64,000 bases of DNA, taken from the NCBI GenBank assembly GCA_035299085.1, contig DATGXG010000033.1, forward strand, positions 124,001-188,000, written 5' to 3'. A model generated the notes under the pieces. The model was not told the DNA's origin, did no database searches, and was given only the letters and a program-made list of their open reading frames with translations. This stretch comes from Bacteroidales bacterium (lineage in GTDB: Bacteria; Bacteroidota; Bacteroidia; Bacteroidales; UBA10428). This document shows positions 43,463-53,125 of this stretch, one piece after another. Both the position numbers and the translations under genes were made by a program. The first letter of the stretch is position 1; each line of letters opens with the position of its first letter.

Positions 43463-44446
43463 TTAATTATCTCTATAATAAACATTTCCCATATTGTCCA
43501 CGAGATAACTCCTTTTATCTCTAATTTCAAAATTAATCACACATCGATCCATATTTTCAGGTACGGGATTCTCCAATGTCATTATTCTGAAATTCTCAAA
43601 GTCATCCTCCGAATAAAACAAGGCCCATGAAGAAAGAACATAAACTTCATTATTTCTTGCTTGTATTTTATCAACATGAAAATCTGCAGCGAAAATTTGA
43701 TTAATGGTTGCACCTCCATCTTTTGTCTTATATACTTTGTTCTCTGCAACTAAATACCCTTCATTTTCATTTACAAAGAATAACTTTGAGATTTTAAAAT
43801 CAGTAGCAAAGTAGAAATTCCAGTTGATACCTCCATCTCTGGAAATATAAACTTTATCTAGAGACGTTAAAAAACATATTCGCTTATCATCACCTAATGC
43901 AAAAAATATATAAAACCTTTCCAAGCTAGTTAAGGAAGAGTTGCTCCAATTTTCTCCTCCATCATTTGTGATCAAAAATTCCGAATAACCACTTTTATAT
44001 ATAATTCCGGTATCCTTATCAATAAAGTGCATTTTTTCATAAGATTCGAGTTCATCAGAAATTATCAATTGCAGTTTATTAATTAATCTATCGGACTTAT
44101 AAATATTATAATTTGATCGAAAGAAAATATTCTGTTCAGTCAAACAAATTTCATTAATAAATACATGGAAACTATCGGTTAATTCAATTATTGAATCTGG
44201 CCATACTAGATATGTCCGGTAAAAATTCGTGACACGATTTTTCCCGTATAAAAAGAATGTTGTATCATCAAGAAAGGTAAAATTTACATCATGATTTAAT
44301 GAAACATGATCTGTAGTATCAAACAATTTTCGATGAGAAGTAAGATGCCAGTCCAAGTTAACATCATCTTTGTTGCAGCTGGTTATAAGCAAATAGAAAA
44401 TAGAGGCTTTAATTATAACAAGTGCAAAGGAAACTATGGTTTTCAT
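43463..44446 (-). CDS. Lipoprotein with BNR/YCF48-like repeats
   Basis: This 327-residue protein has a lipoprotein signal (IFYLLITSCNKDD, Cys near 24). At least three Asp-box repeats follow: ITNDGGENWSNSS near 164, ISRDGGINWNFYF near 206 and KTKDGGATINQIF near 244. The pattern S/T-x-D-x-G-x-x-W is that of beta-propeller blades in sialidases and photosystem factor YCF48. It should be an anchored propeller at the cell envelope with a binding role. It is a single gene bordered by repeats R0 and R1. Confidence 0.8.
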   Translation of the reverse strand: MKTIVSFALVIIKASIFYLLITSCNKDDVNLDWHLTSHRKLFDTTDHVSLNHDVNFTFLDDTTFFLYGKNRVTNFYRTYLVWPDSIIELTDSFHVFINEICLTEQNIFFRSNYNIYKSDRLINKLQLIISDELESYEKMHFIDKDTGIIYKSGYSEFLITNDGGENWSNSSLTSLERFYIFFALGDDKRICFLTSLDKVYISRDGGINWNFYFATDFKISKLFFVNENEGYLVAENKVYKTKDGGATINQIFAADFHVDKIQARNNEVYVLSSWALFYSEDDFENFRIMTLENPVPENMDRCVINFEIRDKRSYLVDNMGNVYYRDN

Positions 44447-45018
44447 TATAATTCTGGTTATTTAGTTGAAATTTTACCTTGTTCATAAATTAGTTATTTT
44501 ATGATCTGATAAGCATTTTTAAACTATATTATCAAAGTGATCGGGGAACACCATTGAGGAAATGAACCCTAAACGCCATTGAATTCATATATTAATGTTT
44601 ACAAAACATACTACTAAGTGCTGGTATTTTCATTCAATCCAGAAGTTTTTTAAATTATAAACTTTTGATTTTAAATTACAAATACACTTTTGTAAGGATA
44701 CGAAAAAAATAAGTGTTTGTTCTATGTTTATGGATATACTTACCTGACCTGTATTAGGGGAAAATCGGATGTAGCGATACAGTAGTTCTTATTTAAGCTT
44801 TGTACGTTAGTTATATTAAGAAGAAATCTTATAAGTATTTTGAATATTTGATGAATATTATTTAATTGAAAAGTAACTTATTAATATCAAATAACATGGG
44901 ATTAAAAGGTGGTTGGTTAAATAAAGAAATAAAACACTAAGTGGAATCTTTGTCAAAATTGTCATTGTCAAGCTTTGTACAAGCTTCTGCCTCAACTTAT
45001 TACTAATTGCCGGAATCG

Positions 45019-45106
45019 GTGCTTAAAAGGTGGAGGAGAAATCATATTTCTTCGTATTTGGTGGATTGGTTGCTCTCCTGAAGCATTGGTTCGAATCCTT
45101 AATGGA
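45019..45106 (+). repeat. tRNA-like module-border repeat R1
   Basis: GTGCTTAAAAGGTGGAGG (45019-45036) is followed about 50 bp later by GGTTCGAATCCTTAATGGA (45088-45106). The same two words, in the same order, recur at R2 (51708 and 51776) and R3 (60628 and 60697). It resembles the tRNA-Ser variable arm (GGTGGA) and T-arm (GGTTCGAATCC) but is not foldable as a tRNA. The rest of 44447-45212 is AT-rich and has no gene I can see. Confidence 0.5.
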
Positions 45107-45212
45107 CTAAACAACCTATGCAAAATCTAAAGAATATTTTTTGGAAGTTAGGATAACTTTTTTTTTTTCACAAGAGTCGAATACGGTTTTCAAATGGATA
45201 CTGAAAACCTGT

Positions 45213-46565
45213 TTAGATAACATTGTTTTCAAATAGGTTATTCATAAATTGTGCACTAGTAAATGCAGCAAATTTTTTCCAATTTATTTGATCTGTAGCA
45301 TCCATTTTATCATACGTGAAATCCATAACAGATTTGAAAATAATAGGTTTTGTTTTACCTTCATTTGCATAACGACAGGCTCTAGCAATACCATAGCTCT
45401 CCATTTCAACAGCAATTGTTTTTCTGTCAATTGACTTCAAATTATTTTCAAAGAATCCTTGTTTGTCGATAATCATTGTGCTACAGGCCATTGGTTCATA
45501 ATGCAATTTTATATCTGCTTTTAGCTTTATAGGAAAATCATCCTTAATTTTTTTATTAATATTATCTATTATTTTATTTTTATACTTATCATACTTATCC
45601 TTAAAATGATCAATACTTATAACAGAATCATCTTCTCTTTTAAACTTTTCTATATTAATTGATATCTGATTGCCATCTTTATCATATAAATTATCATAAT
45701 CAATAAGATTGTTAAATTTATCAAATAATTCAACTTTTCCTAATTCACCCTTTTCATTTTTTGTTTTTATATCAGATAATTTCCCTTTTTGAAATGTATA
45801 TACATTACGTGCCACAACTATATCTCCAAGATTACAATCCTCTTTAAATCCACCGCAAACACCTGACATTAATATATATTCTGGTTTAAATATTTCAATC
45901 ATTTGTGTTGCCATTATAGACGCATCAACCATACCTGTATTAAATGGTATGCCTGCGACAACCTGTATTAACTGATTTGTTTTCAAATACCCAACATAAT
46001 AGGTTTTATCTCCAATATTGATTTCTTCATTCTCAGGAAAATCAAATATTTTTCTGACCTGTTCAAACTCATCATCATAAAGTGCTGTAATTATGGCATA
46101 TTTTATTTTTGGATACTTTGAATTTTCAACCTCTTTTTTAACTGCTAAAATATCAATTTCAATAGACTTCTTTGTAAAGATTCTTATATCATTTTTGGTA
46201 ACTTTCTCCATAAACGAATGATAATGAACTATCCTTTCACTTTCTTTTCTAGTTCTTTGATAATTTTTGGAAGCTTTTTCAGCATCATTGGAAAGATAAT
46301 GTATTTCTGGTATATTATATTCAGACTCGATTCTGGAATACTGAAAACTTTTATACAAACTGCCATCTGCACATTTGTAATGGCAAGCAAAAATAAATTT
46401 TTCATCATCATCTAGTGCGAGCCATATACTTTTAAAAGTTTCTTTTGAGTTAAAAGAGAACTTTTTCTTAAAAACAAATTCATCACCTAAATTCCTTTGG
46501 GTTTCTTCCAAATTGAAGTTTTCTTTAGTATCCCACATTAACAAAGTAATATCTGTTGAAGCCAT
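45213..46565 (-). CDS. Nucleoside phosphorylase/nucleosidase-like protein with N-terminal partner domain
   Basis: This 450-residue protein has a PNP/MTA-SAH-nucleosidase fold from about 155 to 445. AIITALYDDEFEQV near 157-170, GVCGGFKEDCNLGDIVVARN near 235-254, the ribose-binding VEMESYGIARAC near 386-397 and the catalytic Asp in SVMDF (near 415) are all present. An insertion of about 95 residues lies between the GDIVV strand and the next core strand. The first 150 residues form a separate alpha/beta domain that I cannot name; a degenerate receiver is possible. Such domains are known as effectors that cleave ATP or other nucleotides in antiphage systems, such as Detocs. It starts 5 bp after the stop of the giant GHKL/PRTase gene and is clearly in one operon with it. 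Confidence 0.8.
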   Translation of the reverse strand: MASTDITLLMWDTKENFNLEETQRNLGDEFVFKKKFSFNSKETFKSIWLALDDDEKFIFACHYKCADGSLYKSFQYSRIESEYNIPEIHYLSNDAEKASKNYQRTRKESERIVHYHSFMEKVTKNDIRIFTKKSIEIDILAVKKEVENSKYPKIKYAIITALYDDEFEQVRKIFDFPENEEINIGDKTYYVGYLKTNQLIQVVAGIPFNTGMVDASIMATQMIEIFKPEYILMSGVCGGFKEDCNLGDIVVARNVYTFQKGKLSDIKTKNEKGELGKVELFDKFNNLIDYDNLYDKDGNQISINIEKFKREDDSVISIDHFKDKYDKYKNKIIDNINKKIKDDFPIKLKADIKLHYEPMACSTMIIDKQGFFENNLKSIDRKTIAVEMESYGIARACRYANEGKTKPIIFKSVMDFTYDKMDATDQINWKKFAAFTSAQFMNNLFENNVI

Positions 46566-46570
46566 TGGAT

Positions 46571-49500
46571 TTATAAAAGTTTGATTCTTACTACTTGATA
46601 AAATGTTGTACCGATTGATTTAAATTGATAATCGAAAATATTATTTGGATACTTTTTTGCTTCTAGTAATTTCGATATTCCATTTCCACCTCCAGAATCA
46701 ATTTCTTCTGAAATAGTATTGTAAATTTCCATTGAAAAAATATTATGAACTTTTTCTGGTTTAATATATATTGTGATCTTTTCCTTTTCTGCGCTATGCC
46801 TAAAATTATTAAATAAAGTATTAAGGATTATATCTGAAAAGTAAAAATCAGGAAAATCAATAAATATATTAGCGTCCATTTCGCCTTTCAATTCTATATA
46901 CCTATTTGTACCAATTTCAGTTCTATTAAACTCAATAATTTTTTCAGATAATTTTGCTTTTAGCTCCGATGTGGTTGGCTGAATAAAAAGCCTAAAAAGA
47001 TCTGTATTACAATTGAAATATTCGGATTGTAGAATCTTCAAATCGGATTGAATATTTGTAAGATTTGAATCATTGATGTTAAGAATTATTCTTTGATTAA
47101 GTCTTTTAAATATTAGACTAATTTCTTCTACCTGATTTGAAATTTTACTTGGGAAGAAATTAGGAAACGAACTATAGAATGATAATAATGGTTCGATAAA
47201 ATTTGCAGCTACTTGCCAACTCTTTTTGAATTTGATCAAAGCTGATTCATCATAATTTTTTAGGCGAGTTGTTATATCTGAAAGCATAAAGCCTAAATTG
47301 GCGCTAATATTATTTAAATGAGATTTATCATTTTCAATTGACTCAAAATTCCTGTTAAGTAATAAAAGTTGATTTTCAAAGCTTCTGTTTTTAGGTAGAG
47401 TATGTATAAACGAAATAAAAACTTTAATCATCCTCCTTGTCTCACTTGAGAATTCACTACTTTTTTTAAATTTATTAAGTAACACAAGAAATTTACGATC
47501 AATATTTCTTTGCAAATCTGACAATTCTAAAGGGAAATATCTTAAAACCCTAAATAATAGATAGTTGAATGAAGTAGTATCATTTAAATTTATGAATTTT
47601 ACAAAATTAGAAAATTTAGAACCTTCTTTCAATTTATTATATATTTGCTCCTCTTCGTTTAGAATAAAAAATAGATGAAATATGTCCCTTATATTCCAGT
47701 TATATGTTAAAGGCGAATTTGATAGATTTCTGGGGCTTTTAAAGATTAATACATCAATAAATTCTACTAATTTTTCAACAACATCTGGCATGATATTTTT
47801 AAGTCTTTCAAATACATGGGGTTCATAAGCAATAACAGCACATATTAATTCAATAGTCTTATATCTGTCTTCTTTTTCTTCTCTAAAACTATAAAGCTTA
47901 ATAAATTCATTAAAATAATTGAAACTTTCTTTGTAGAAAAGATAACCAATAATCTTTCCAATCTCATCTCTAACCTTAATAATTTCCTTTTTTGGAATAT
48001 TTCCATCTTTCCTTGGGAAATATTTGTATTCTTCATCCTTTGGTATAAGAATGTAATTAATTTCATTTGCTACTTTATTTATTTCTGTAGGTAAATTTGG
48101 GAGCTTTAAAATCCGAGATAACCAAATTCGCTCTTTAATATTTGGATTATCGTCTATGAAGTAAGTGGGGATATGCCAATAAGAACCAAAGAAAATTTCT
48201 ACTTCAATTGTATTTGAGCCTTTTACAATTTGCGATATACTAGTTAGAAACTCTCTTTTATGCTCTGATACTCTACCTATAAGACATACTAATGTTATCT
48301 TTTTTGGTATAAAGTATGCCACATCATTTATCATTTGTTTCAAGGAGGCTCCAGTGCATGAGCCGTCATCCAAGATTAGGACTTGATTACCTCTAACAAT
48401 TTCATTAAAATAGTCCGTAGTATGTGGAAATCTCCAACCTTCTTCTGTTGGATATCTTTCCAATTTATAGTTACCAATTCCTCTTTCACTTTTTAATACT
48501 TTTTGTTTAAATTTTACGAAATCTAGATTTTCAATATCAGATTTTTTAGGATAAAATATGTTTAATCCATTTGTATCAATCAATTCAATTAAACTGCATT
48601 TCCGGCCTCTGATAAGCTTTTTAGTTGTAAAAATTTTTTCAAAAAGTTTAATTCCAGATTCTTTTAAAATGTCTCTGGTTTTAAAGAAATATGGATGTAA
48701 TAAATTATTAAAAACAAACGGGCCAATCCTTATATTATTTTCGTTAATTAAGTCTAAAAACTCAATATTCGAAAGAATTATATTCTCAGGATTAGTTTCT
48801 TCAATACTAAATGTAATAGGAACGTTTGTATAAGGATTTATCCTAATGATCTTATTATTTTTTATTGACTCCTCTATCGCAGGATTTATTTTTCCTGATT
48901 TATTGTCACGATAGTACTTCTTAATTGGATAGCTATGAATCTGAACAATTTTATCTTTAATACTTTTATAATCATTGATTGTTTCAAAATTATCTTCATG
49001 TACTGCATTAATAATTATTGAAATACATTTTAATTCTCCTCCAAATTCCTTTAAGTTATTCATTAGCCTACATGCCACTGCTCCGGTTGAAAGTACATCA
49101 CATAATAGAATAAAATCAAAATCAGTTGCATTAGTAGGCAATTTGGATTCAATATTTTTGATATGATAATTGTCTAAATAAATTACTTCAGTGGGTGAAT
49201 GTATTAAGTTTTGATCCAATAGCGAATCCGCTATCATGTGGCTGGATGATGTTATTGCTATATATTTTCGTTTACGTGGAATTTTAAATTCAGACAATTT
49301 ATTTTCAATATTTTCATATAGTAACCTAGATACAATTTTACATAAATATCTATCATTTAACATTTTTACCATTTCATAGAATTCATGCTGATAGTAATTA
49401 CCATTGCACAAATAAACATGTCCTTTCTCTTGGGAAATATATTTATCGCTATTTACCAATTCCTTAACCTCAAAGTATCCTATATAACTATGTATTTCAT

Positions 49501-51277
49501 CTATGCTTGGAAATTTACTTGTTAAATTTCCAAAATTATCAAAATCGTTAAAATGACCTTTAATTGAATCTGGTGTAATAAAATCTTGCTTAGCAATTGA
49601 AAAAACATCTCCTAATAACTCATTAAGCTTTAGTTTATCTGATTCATTATATATACCTAACCAGAAAACCTCTGATTCATCCTTGTTATTAATATAAACC
49701 AGAGGTAGTGGATGGATTTTATAACTTTTGTCTAATGCTGAAAGGTTACTTAATTCATAATTAATTTCTTCAAGAAAACTCTTGGAAGGCGGATAGAATA
49801 ATAAAAAGCAGTTATTTAAGTTAACGTTATGATTAGTTGTTAAATAAAACAATATCTTTTTTAATAATTGATGGTCATCAACATATTTTAAAGAAATAAG
49901 ATTTAATAAGGGAATATTTTTGGGAAGCAATTTATTGAAATCTGAAAATAATTGATTATATCTATCTTCTTTTGTTATTAGGCCGGCATGTTTAATAATT
50001 TCATGAATACTTAGGATATTCTTATTAGTTCTCTTATAAGTGGGAATTTCAAGGTCAGGCTCAAATACAGAATAATCAAGATTTTGACTATTTATAATAG
50101 CCGGTAAATAAATTGTTATAAATGTACCTGGGAAATATAATCTTTTATCACCAAATGATTTATAAGCTTCATTGATTTTTTTGGTCTTGCTAAAATCATA
50201 TAAAATTCTACCGTTACAACTTCTTGCAATTAATAATCCATTATACCTTTGAACTAGGCATATAACATCAAATAGCCCTCTAGGTATAAACTCTTCAAGT
50301 TTATTAAAATAAAATGGATTTTGAACTTGATGTCTTGAACTATTGTGTTTAAAAGCGAATCTGAGAATTTTGGAATCATCGGAAATGTCAGTATTAGATT
50401 TTTGAAACTCACTTCTTAAAGTATTGCAAATGCCTTCTCCAAAATCAAGGAATGAGTAAGTAATGTAGGATAGATTTTTATACTTTTTATTCTCTTTATC
50501 ATAAAAGAAATCTATTGATTCATCAATTTCTTCGGTTTTAAAATTATTTTCCAATATATCTTGAATCCTGTAACCCTCTTTCTCTGCTTTTTCTTCATTT
50601 AGTTCCCCTTTGATTGCTACACTCATAAATGCAAATTCATTGTCTGATGAAAAAAAGGATTTATTAAAATGGTCAAGGAAATTCTCATATAATTCTTTGC
50701 TAATAATATTCCCAAAAACGCCATTTACAAAAGGATGCTCGCAATTGTATATTTTTACTATTTCCTTAGTGGCATCATTCAAAGTATGATATCCATTTAG
50801 TTCCTCAATTATGCTATTATCGTCATAGTTTATAATCTTGTCTAATGCAACGAATGGAGTAATTCCGTACATATCATAAATTTGCGCTCTATGAAATCCT
50901 TCCTTTTTGTAAATATTTTTAAGCGATTCTATAGTAGAATATGTTATACCTAAGTATTTTTCACACTTATTAATATCAAATATCTTCCATAATCCCCATA
51001 CTTCCCATATTTGTATTATTTGGACCGCGACTCGCCTTGGAACTTGAGTTGTAGGCGTACCTTTTTTAAAAAAGGTAACTTCGAAATCCGTTTTTGTCTC
51101 CAAAAAATATTTTAATATACTCGTAAAAATTAATAATCCTTGGTTTGACATCCATTCCGTTTTGCTTAAATCGAAATAGTATTTATCATTTGGATTAGTT
51201 AAAACATTGTTATAGATGCTATTTACAAAATCATCTAATTGTTTTTCTGAAAACTTCTTTTCAAACGTAATATTCAT
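46571..51277 (-). CDS. Giant STAS-like/GHKL/PRTase/PRTase/GHKL protein
   Basis: This 1568-residue protein appears to combine five domains. Residues 1-100 look STAS-like (YYFDLSKTEWMSNQGLLIF). About 185-395 is a GHKL-type ATPase (helix ISKELYENFLDH near 192-203, FLDFGEGI near 276-283, PGTFITIYLP near 383-392). A first phosphoribosyltransferase-like domain has its PRPP loop ILLCDVLSTGAV near 723-734, and a second has ILDDGSCTGAS near 968-978. A helical region of about 350 residues then leads to a C-terminal GHKL-like domain (ILNTLFNNFRHSA near 1484-1496, GGGNGISKL near 1529-1537). No TM segments are seen. It is co-transcribed with the nucleosidase-like gene. I know no described protein with this architecture. 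Confidence 0.75.
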   Translation of the reverse strand: MNITFEKKFSEKQLDDFVNSIYNNVLTNPNDKYYFDLSKTEWMSNQGLLIFTSILKYFLETKTDFEVTFFKKGTPTTQVPRRVAVQIIQIWEVWGLWKIFDINKCEKYLGITYSTIESLKNIYKKEGFHRAQIYDMYGITPFVALDKIINYDDNSIIEELNGYHTLNDATKEIVKIYNCEHPFVNGVFGNIISKELYENFLDHFNKSFFSSDNEFAFMSVAIKGELNEEKAEKEGYRIQDILENNFKTEEIDESIDFFYDKENKKYKNLSYITYSFLDFGEGICNTLRSEFQKSNTDISDDSKILRFAFKHNSSRHQVQNPFYFNKLEEFIPRGLFDVICLVQRYNGLLIARSCNGRILYDFSKTKKINEAYKSFGDKRLYFPGTFITIYLPAIINSQNLDYSVFEPDLEIPTYKRTNKNILSIHEIIKHAGLITKEDRYNQLFSDFNKLLPKNIPLLNLISLKYVDDHQLLKKILFYLTTNHNVNLNNCFLLFYPPSKSFLEEINYELSNLSALDKSYKIHPLPLVYINNKDESEVFWLGIYNESDKLKLNELLGDVFSIAKQDFITPDSIKGHFNDFDNFGNLTSKFPSIDEIHSYIGYFEVKELVNSDKYISQEKGHVYLCNGNYYQHEFYEMVKMLNDRYLCKIVSRLLYENIENKLSEFKIPRKRKYIAITSSSHMIADSLLDQNLIHSPTEVIYLDNYHIKNIESKLPTNATDFDFILLCDVLSTGAVACRLMNNLKEFGGELKCISIIINAVHEDNFETINDYKSIKDKIVQIHSYPIKKYYRDNKSGKINPAIEESIKNNKIIRINPYTNVPITFSIEETNPENIILSNIEFLDLINENNIRIGPFVFNNLLHPYFFKTRDILKESGIKLFEKIFTTKKLIRGRKCSLIELIDTNGLNIFYPKKSDIENLDFVKFKQKVLKSERGIGNYKLERYPTEEGWRFPHTTDYFNEIVRGNQVLILDDGSCTGASLKQMINDVAYFIPKKITLVCLIGRVSEHKREFLTSISQIVKGSNTIEVEIFFGSYWHIPTYFIDDNPNIKERIWLSRILKLPNLPTEINKVANEINYILIPKDEEYKYFPRKDGNIPKKEIIKVRDEIGKIIGYLFYKESFNYFNEFIKLYSFREEKEDRYKTIELICAVIAYEPHVFERLKNIMPDVVEKLVEFIDVLIFKSPRNLSNSPLTYNWNIRDIFHLFFILNEEEQIYNKLKEGSKFSNFVKFINLNDTTSFNYLLFRVLRYFPLELSDLQRNIDRKFLVLLNKFKKSSEFSSETRRMIKVFISFIHTLPKNRSFENQLLLLNRNFESIENDKSHLNNISANLGFMLSDITTRLKNYDESALIKFKKSWQVAANFIEPLLSFYSSFPNFFPSKISNQVEEISLIFKRLNQRIILNINDSNLTNIQSDLKILQSEYFNCNTDLFRLFIQPTTSELKAKLSEKIIEFNRTEIGTNRYIELKGEMDANIFIDFPDFYFSDIILNTLFNNFRHSAEKEKITIYIKPEKVHNIFSMEIYNTISEEIDSGGGNGISKLLEAKKYPNNIFDYQFKSIGTTFYQVVRIKLL

Positions 51278-51704
51278 TGTCTACAGATATTGTATTAGAG
51301 AGAGTATACTTATGCAAATTTTGGTTTAGGGATCAGCTTGTCATATTTACTAGGCATTCTCATCGTCCTGGAATAGTAAAGTTGAATGGCTAAAATTGGC
51401 TTTCTTTTTAATCATTGTGATATACAATTAATCAAATATTAAAAACATTTTTGAACTGTTTTCTTTGTAGTTTAGTTATTCAACCCTTGCATACAATTAT
51501 TTATATTGGCGGTTTTTCCTACTAATATATAAATATTTAGCAAATATTGGTAGGTTTTCTATTTGAATTGACTACTTTTATTGAGGTAATATATCTGATT
51601 ACCTTTAATTACGTTTCCGTCACTGAAATGGAACGCAGAGCAACTTAAATCAAATAAAGTAAAGAATATTAAATACATACTAAATAGAAAACAAAACGGC
51701 CATA

Positions 51705-51800
51705 TAGTGGCTTAAGAGGTGGAAGATCATTATTTACAAAAACAACATGTTGTATATATGCATATTGAAGGATACAGTTCCAATCCTCAACGGACTTCCT
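51705..51800 (+). repeat. tRNA-like module-border repeat R2
   Basis: TAGTGGCTTAAGAGGTGGAA (51705-51724) matches R3 (TAGTGGCTTAAACGGTGGAG), and TCATT follows in both. AGTTCCAATCCTCAACGGA (51776-51794) matches the second word of R1. It separates the giant-protein operon from the RHS cluster. The rest of 51278-52134 (857 bp) shows no gene. Confidence 0.5.
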
Positions 51801-52134
51801 CAATACCCATTAAGCTTATTACAATCAAAGGTCCATTTATGATGTTTTCAATCAATGGATGTTTTACAGCTGATTCCCTTTCTCATAGCACATTTATATA
51901 TAGCATCGGACAGACTACCCTAATCCTTTAATACCTTAACCGCTAAAAATTGCCGATTTTTGGAATCCTGAACAAAAAATATCTGGTATTTCAAACAAAT
52001 TTTCTCAGAAGGGAAGGACGACACCGGTTACCTTATTACCAATTTAAGACAAATCGTACGTTGAACACCTTACTGATAAAGAAATCTAGAACTAATTAAA
52101 CTTATTCTACAAAAACCAGGATTCCGTGCTGCTG

Positions 52135-52728
52135 TTATAGAACCTTTATTGTTCTCATTAATTTATTTCCAATGTCCTTCCATTCACCAATTACAGGCAT
52201 TTCACAGGTAAAAGCACTCATCATAACTTTATCCTCCAAGCTTGTAATTAACATTAAGTTGTAGACCTTATTATTTTCACCCTGGGAAATGAATTCTAAA
52301 ACAACAAAGTCTTTCATGTTGATTTTCTCTATCTTACTATCAATAAAATCAATTGTAGGATTACTTTTGTATCTGGAAGTTAATTGTTCTAAAATTTGAT
52401 GCATTTCGGTTTCAAAAGCCTTTTTCTGGGTATGTTGCAATGAAATATTTACATTTCCTTCGGGATTTCTAAAAATAATATCTGGCCTTCGTTTTGGGTC
52501 AGGATAACTTTTTGTCATTAATTCCAGACTAATTTTATTAAAGTTAGGTGGCAAAAGTATTTCTACTTTATTTGATAATGCTAATACAGAATGCATCGGA
52601 ATAGTATTCTCCTGTTTATTGCTTCTTTCTTCTCTTATTTCAGCTTCTTTATTTTCACCTTTCGGCGAATTTGTACAAGAAAAATCTAAACAGACAAGTA
52701 AAACCAAATATAATATTTTCCTAACCAT
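52135..52728 (-). CDS. Lipoprotein downstream of the RHS toxin
   Basis: This 197-residue protein has a lipoprotein signal (ILYLVLLVCLDFSCTNSPKGE, Cys near 18), a charged linker, then a compact domain of DcrB/PsbP-like character: VEILLPPNFNKISLELMTKSY, IIFRNPEGNVNISLQ, MKDFVVLEFISQG, VYNLMLITSLEDKVMMSAFTC. It lies 11 bp behind the small membrane-protein gene, in one operon with the RHS gene. It could be an immunity lipoprotein against the toxin or a general envelope protein. Confidence 0.7.
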   Translation of the reverse strand: MVRKILYLVLLVCLDFSCTNSPKGENKEAEIREERSNKQENTIPMHSVLALSNKVEILLPPNFNKISLELMTKSYPDPKRRPDIIFRNPEGNVNISLQHTQKKAFETEMHQILEQLTSRYKSNPTIDFIDSKIEKINMKDFVVLEFISQGENNKVYNLMLITSLEDKVMMSAFTCEMPVIGEWKDIGNKLMRTIKVL

Positions 52729-52739
52729 TCCTATTATTA

Positions 52740-53114
52740 TTATTTTATTAATATAACCATTACTAATAGTCCGAAACTAAAAAGCACATACGTTAAAACC
52801 TTTATAGCTCCTTCAATTTTTTTTATTTGTATCATTTCATAAGAAGAAATAATCTTTTTATACTTTGACGTATGAATAAGAAAAAAATAATTGAAAATCA
52901 ACATAACTAAAAATGTTAAAAATATTAACTGCAGATTAATATGGGGGCTTTCAAGAATAAGTTTATTAAACAACTCAAATAGCGTAATTACATTAATTGA
53001 CTCTAAAATACTTACGATAACAAAGGAAGCATATGCACCCCCTTCTTTGCCGTAATTTATAGAGGCAATTTTATATATACTAAAAAACAGATATTTTATT
53101 CCTTTCAAAAGCAT
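52740..53114 (-). CDS. Four-TM protein, candidate immunity protein of the RHS toxin
   Basis: This 124-residue protein is almost wholly hydrophobic. TM helices are near 5-15, 27-50 (GGAYASFVIVSILESINVITLF), 61-80 (LIFLTFLVMLIFNYFFLI) and 105-123. It starts 11 bp after the stop of the RHS gene, the standard place for an immunity gene. Because the toxin tip is itself hydrophobic, a membrane immunity protein is plausible. No family is recognised. Confidence 0.65.
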   Translation of the reverse strand: MLLKGIKYLFFSIYKIASINYGKEGGAYASFVIVSILESINVITLFELFNKLILESPHINLQLIFLTFLVMLIFNYFFLIHTSKYKKIISSYEMIQIKKIEGAIKVLTYVLFSFGLLVMVILIK

Positions 53115-53125
53115 AATATAATTTT

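Noticed and set aside
45019..45106. Intact tRNA gene
   Set aside because: T-loop-like and GGTGGA words exist, but acceptor, D- and anticodon stems do not form.
45213..51277. Complete Detocs system
   Set aside because: Detocs has a separate sensor kinase and receiver-containing proteins; here the PNP partner has GHKL and PRTase domains and no clear receiver, so only the effector type is similar.
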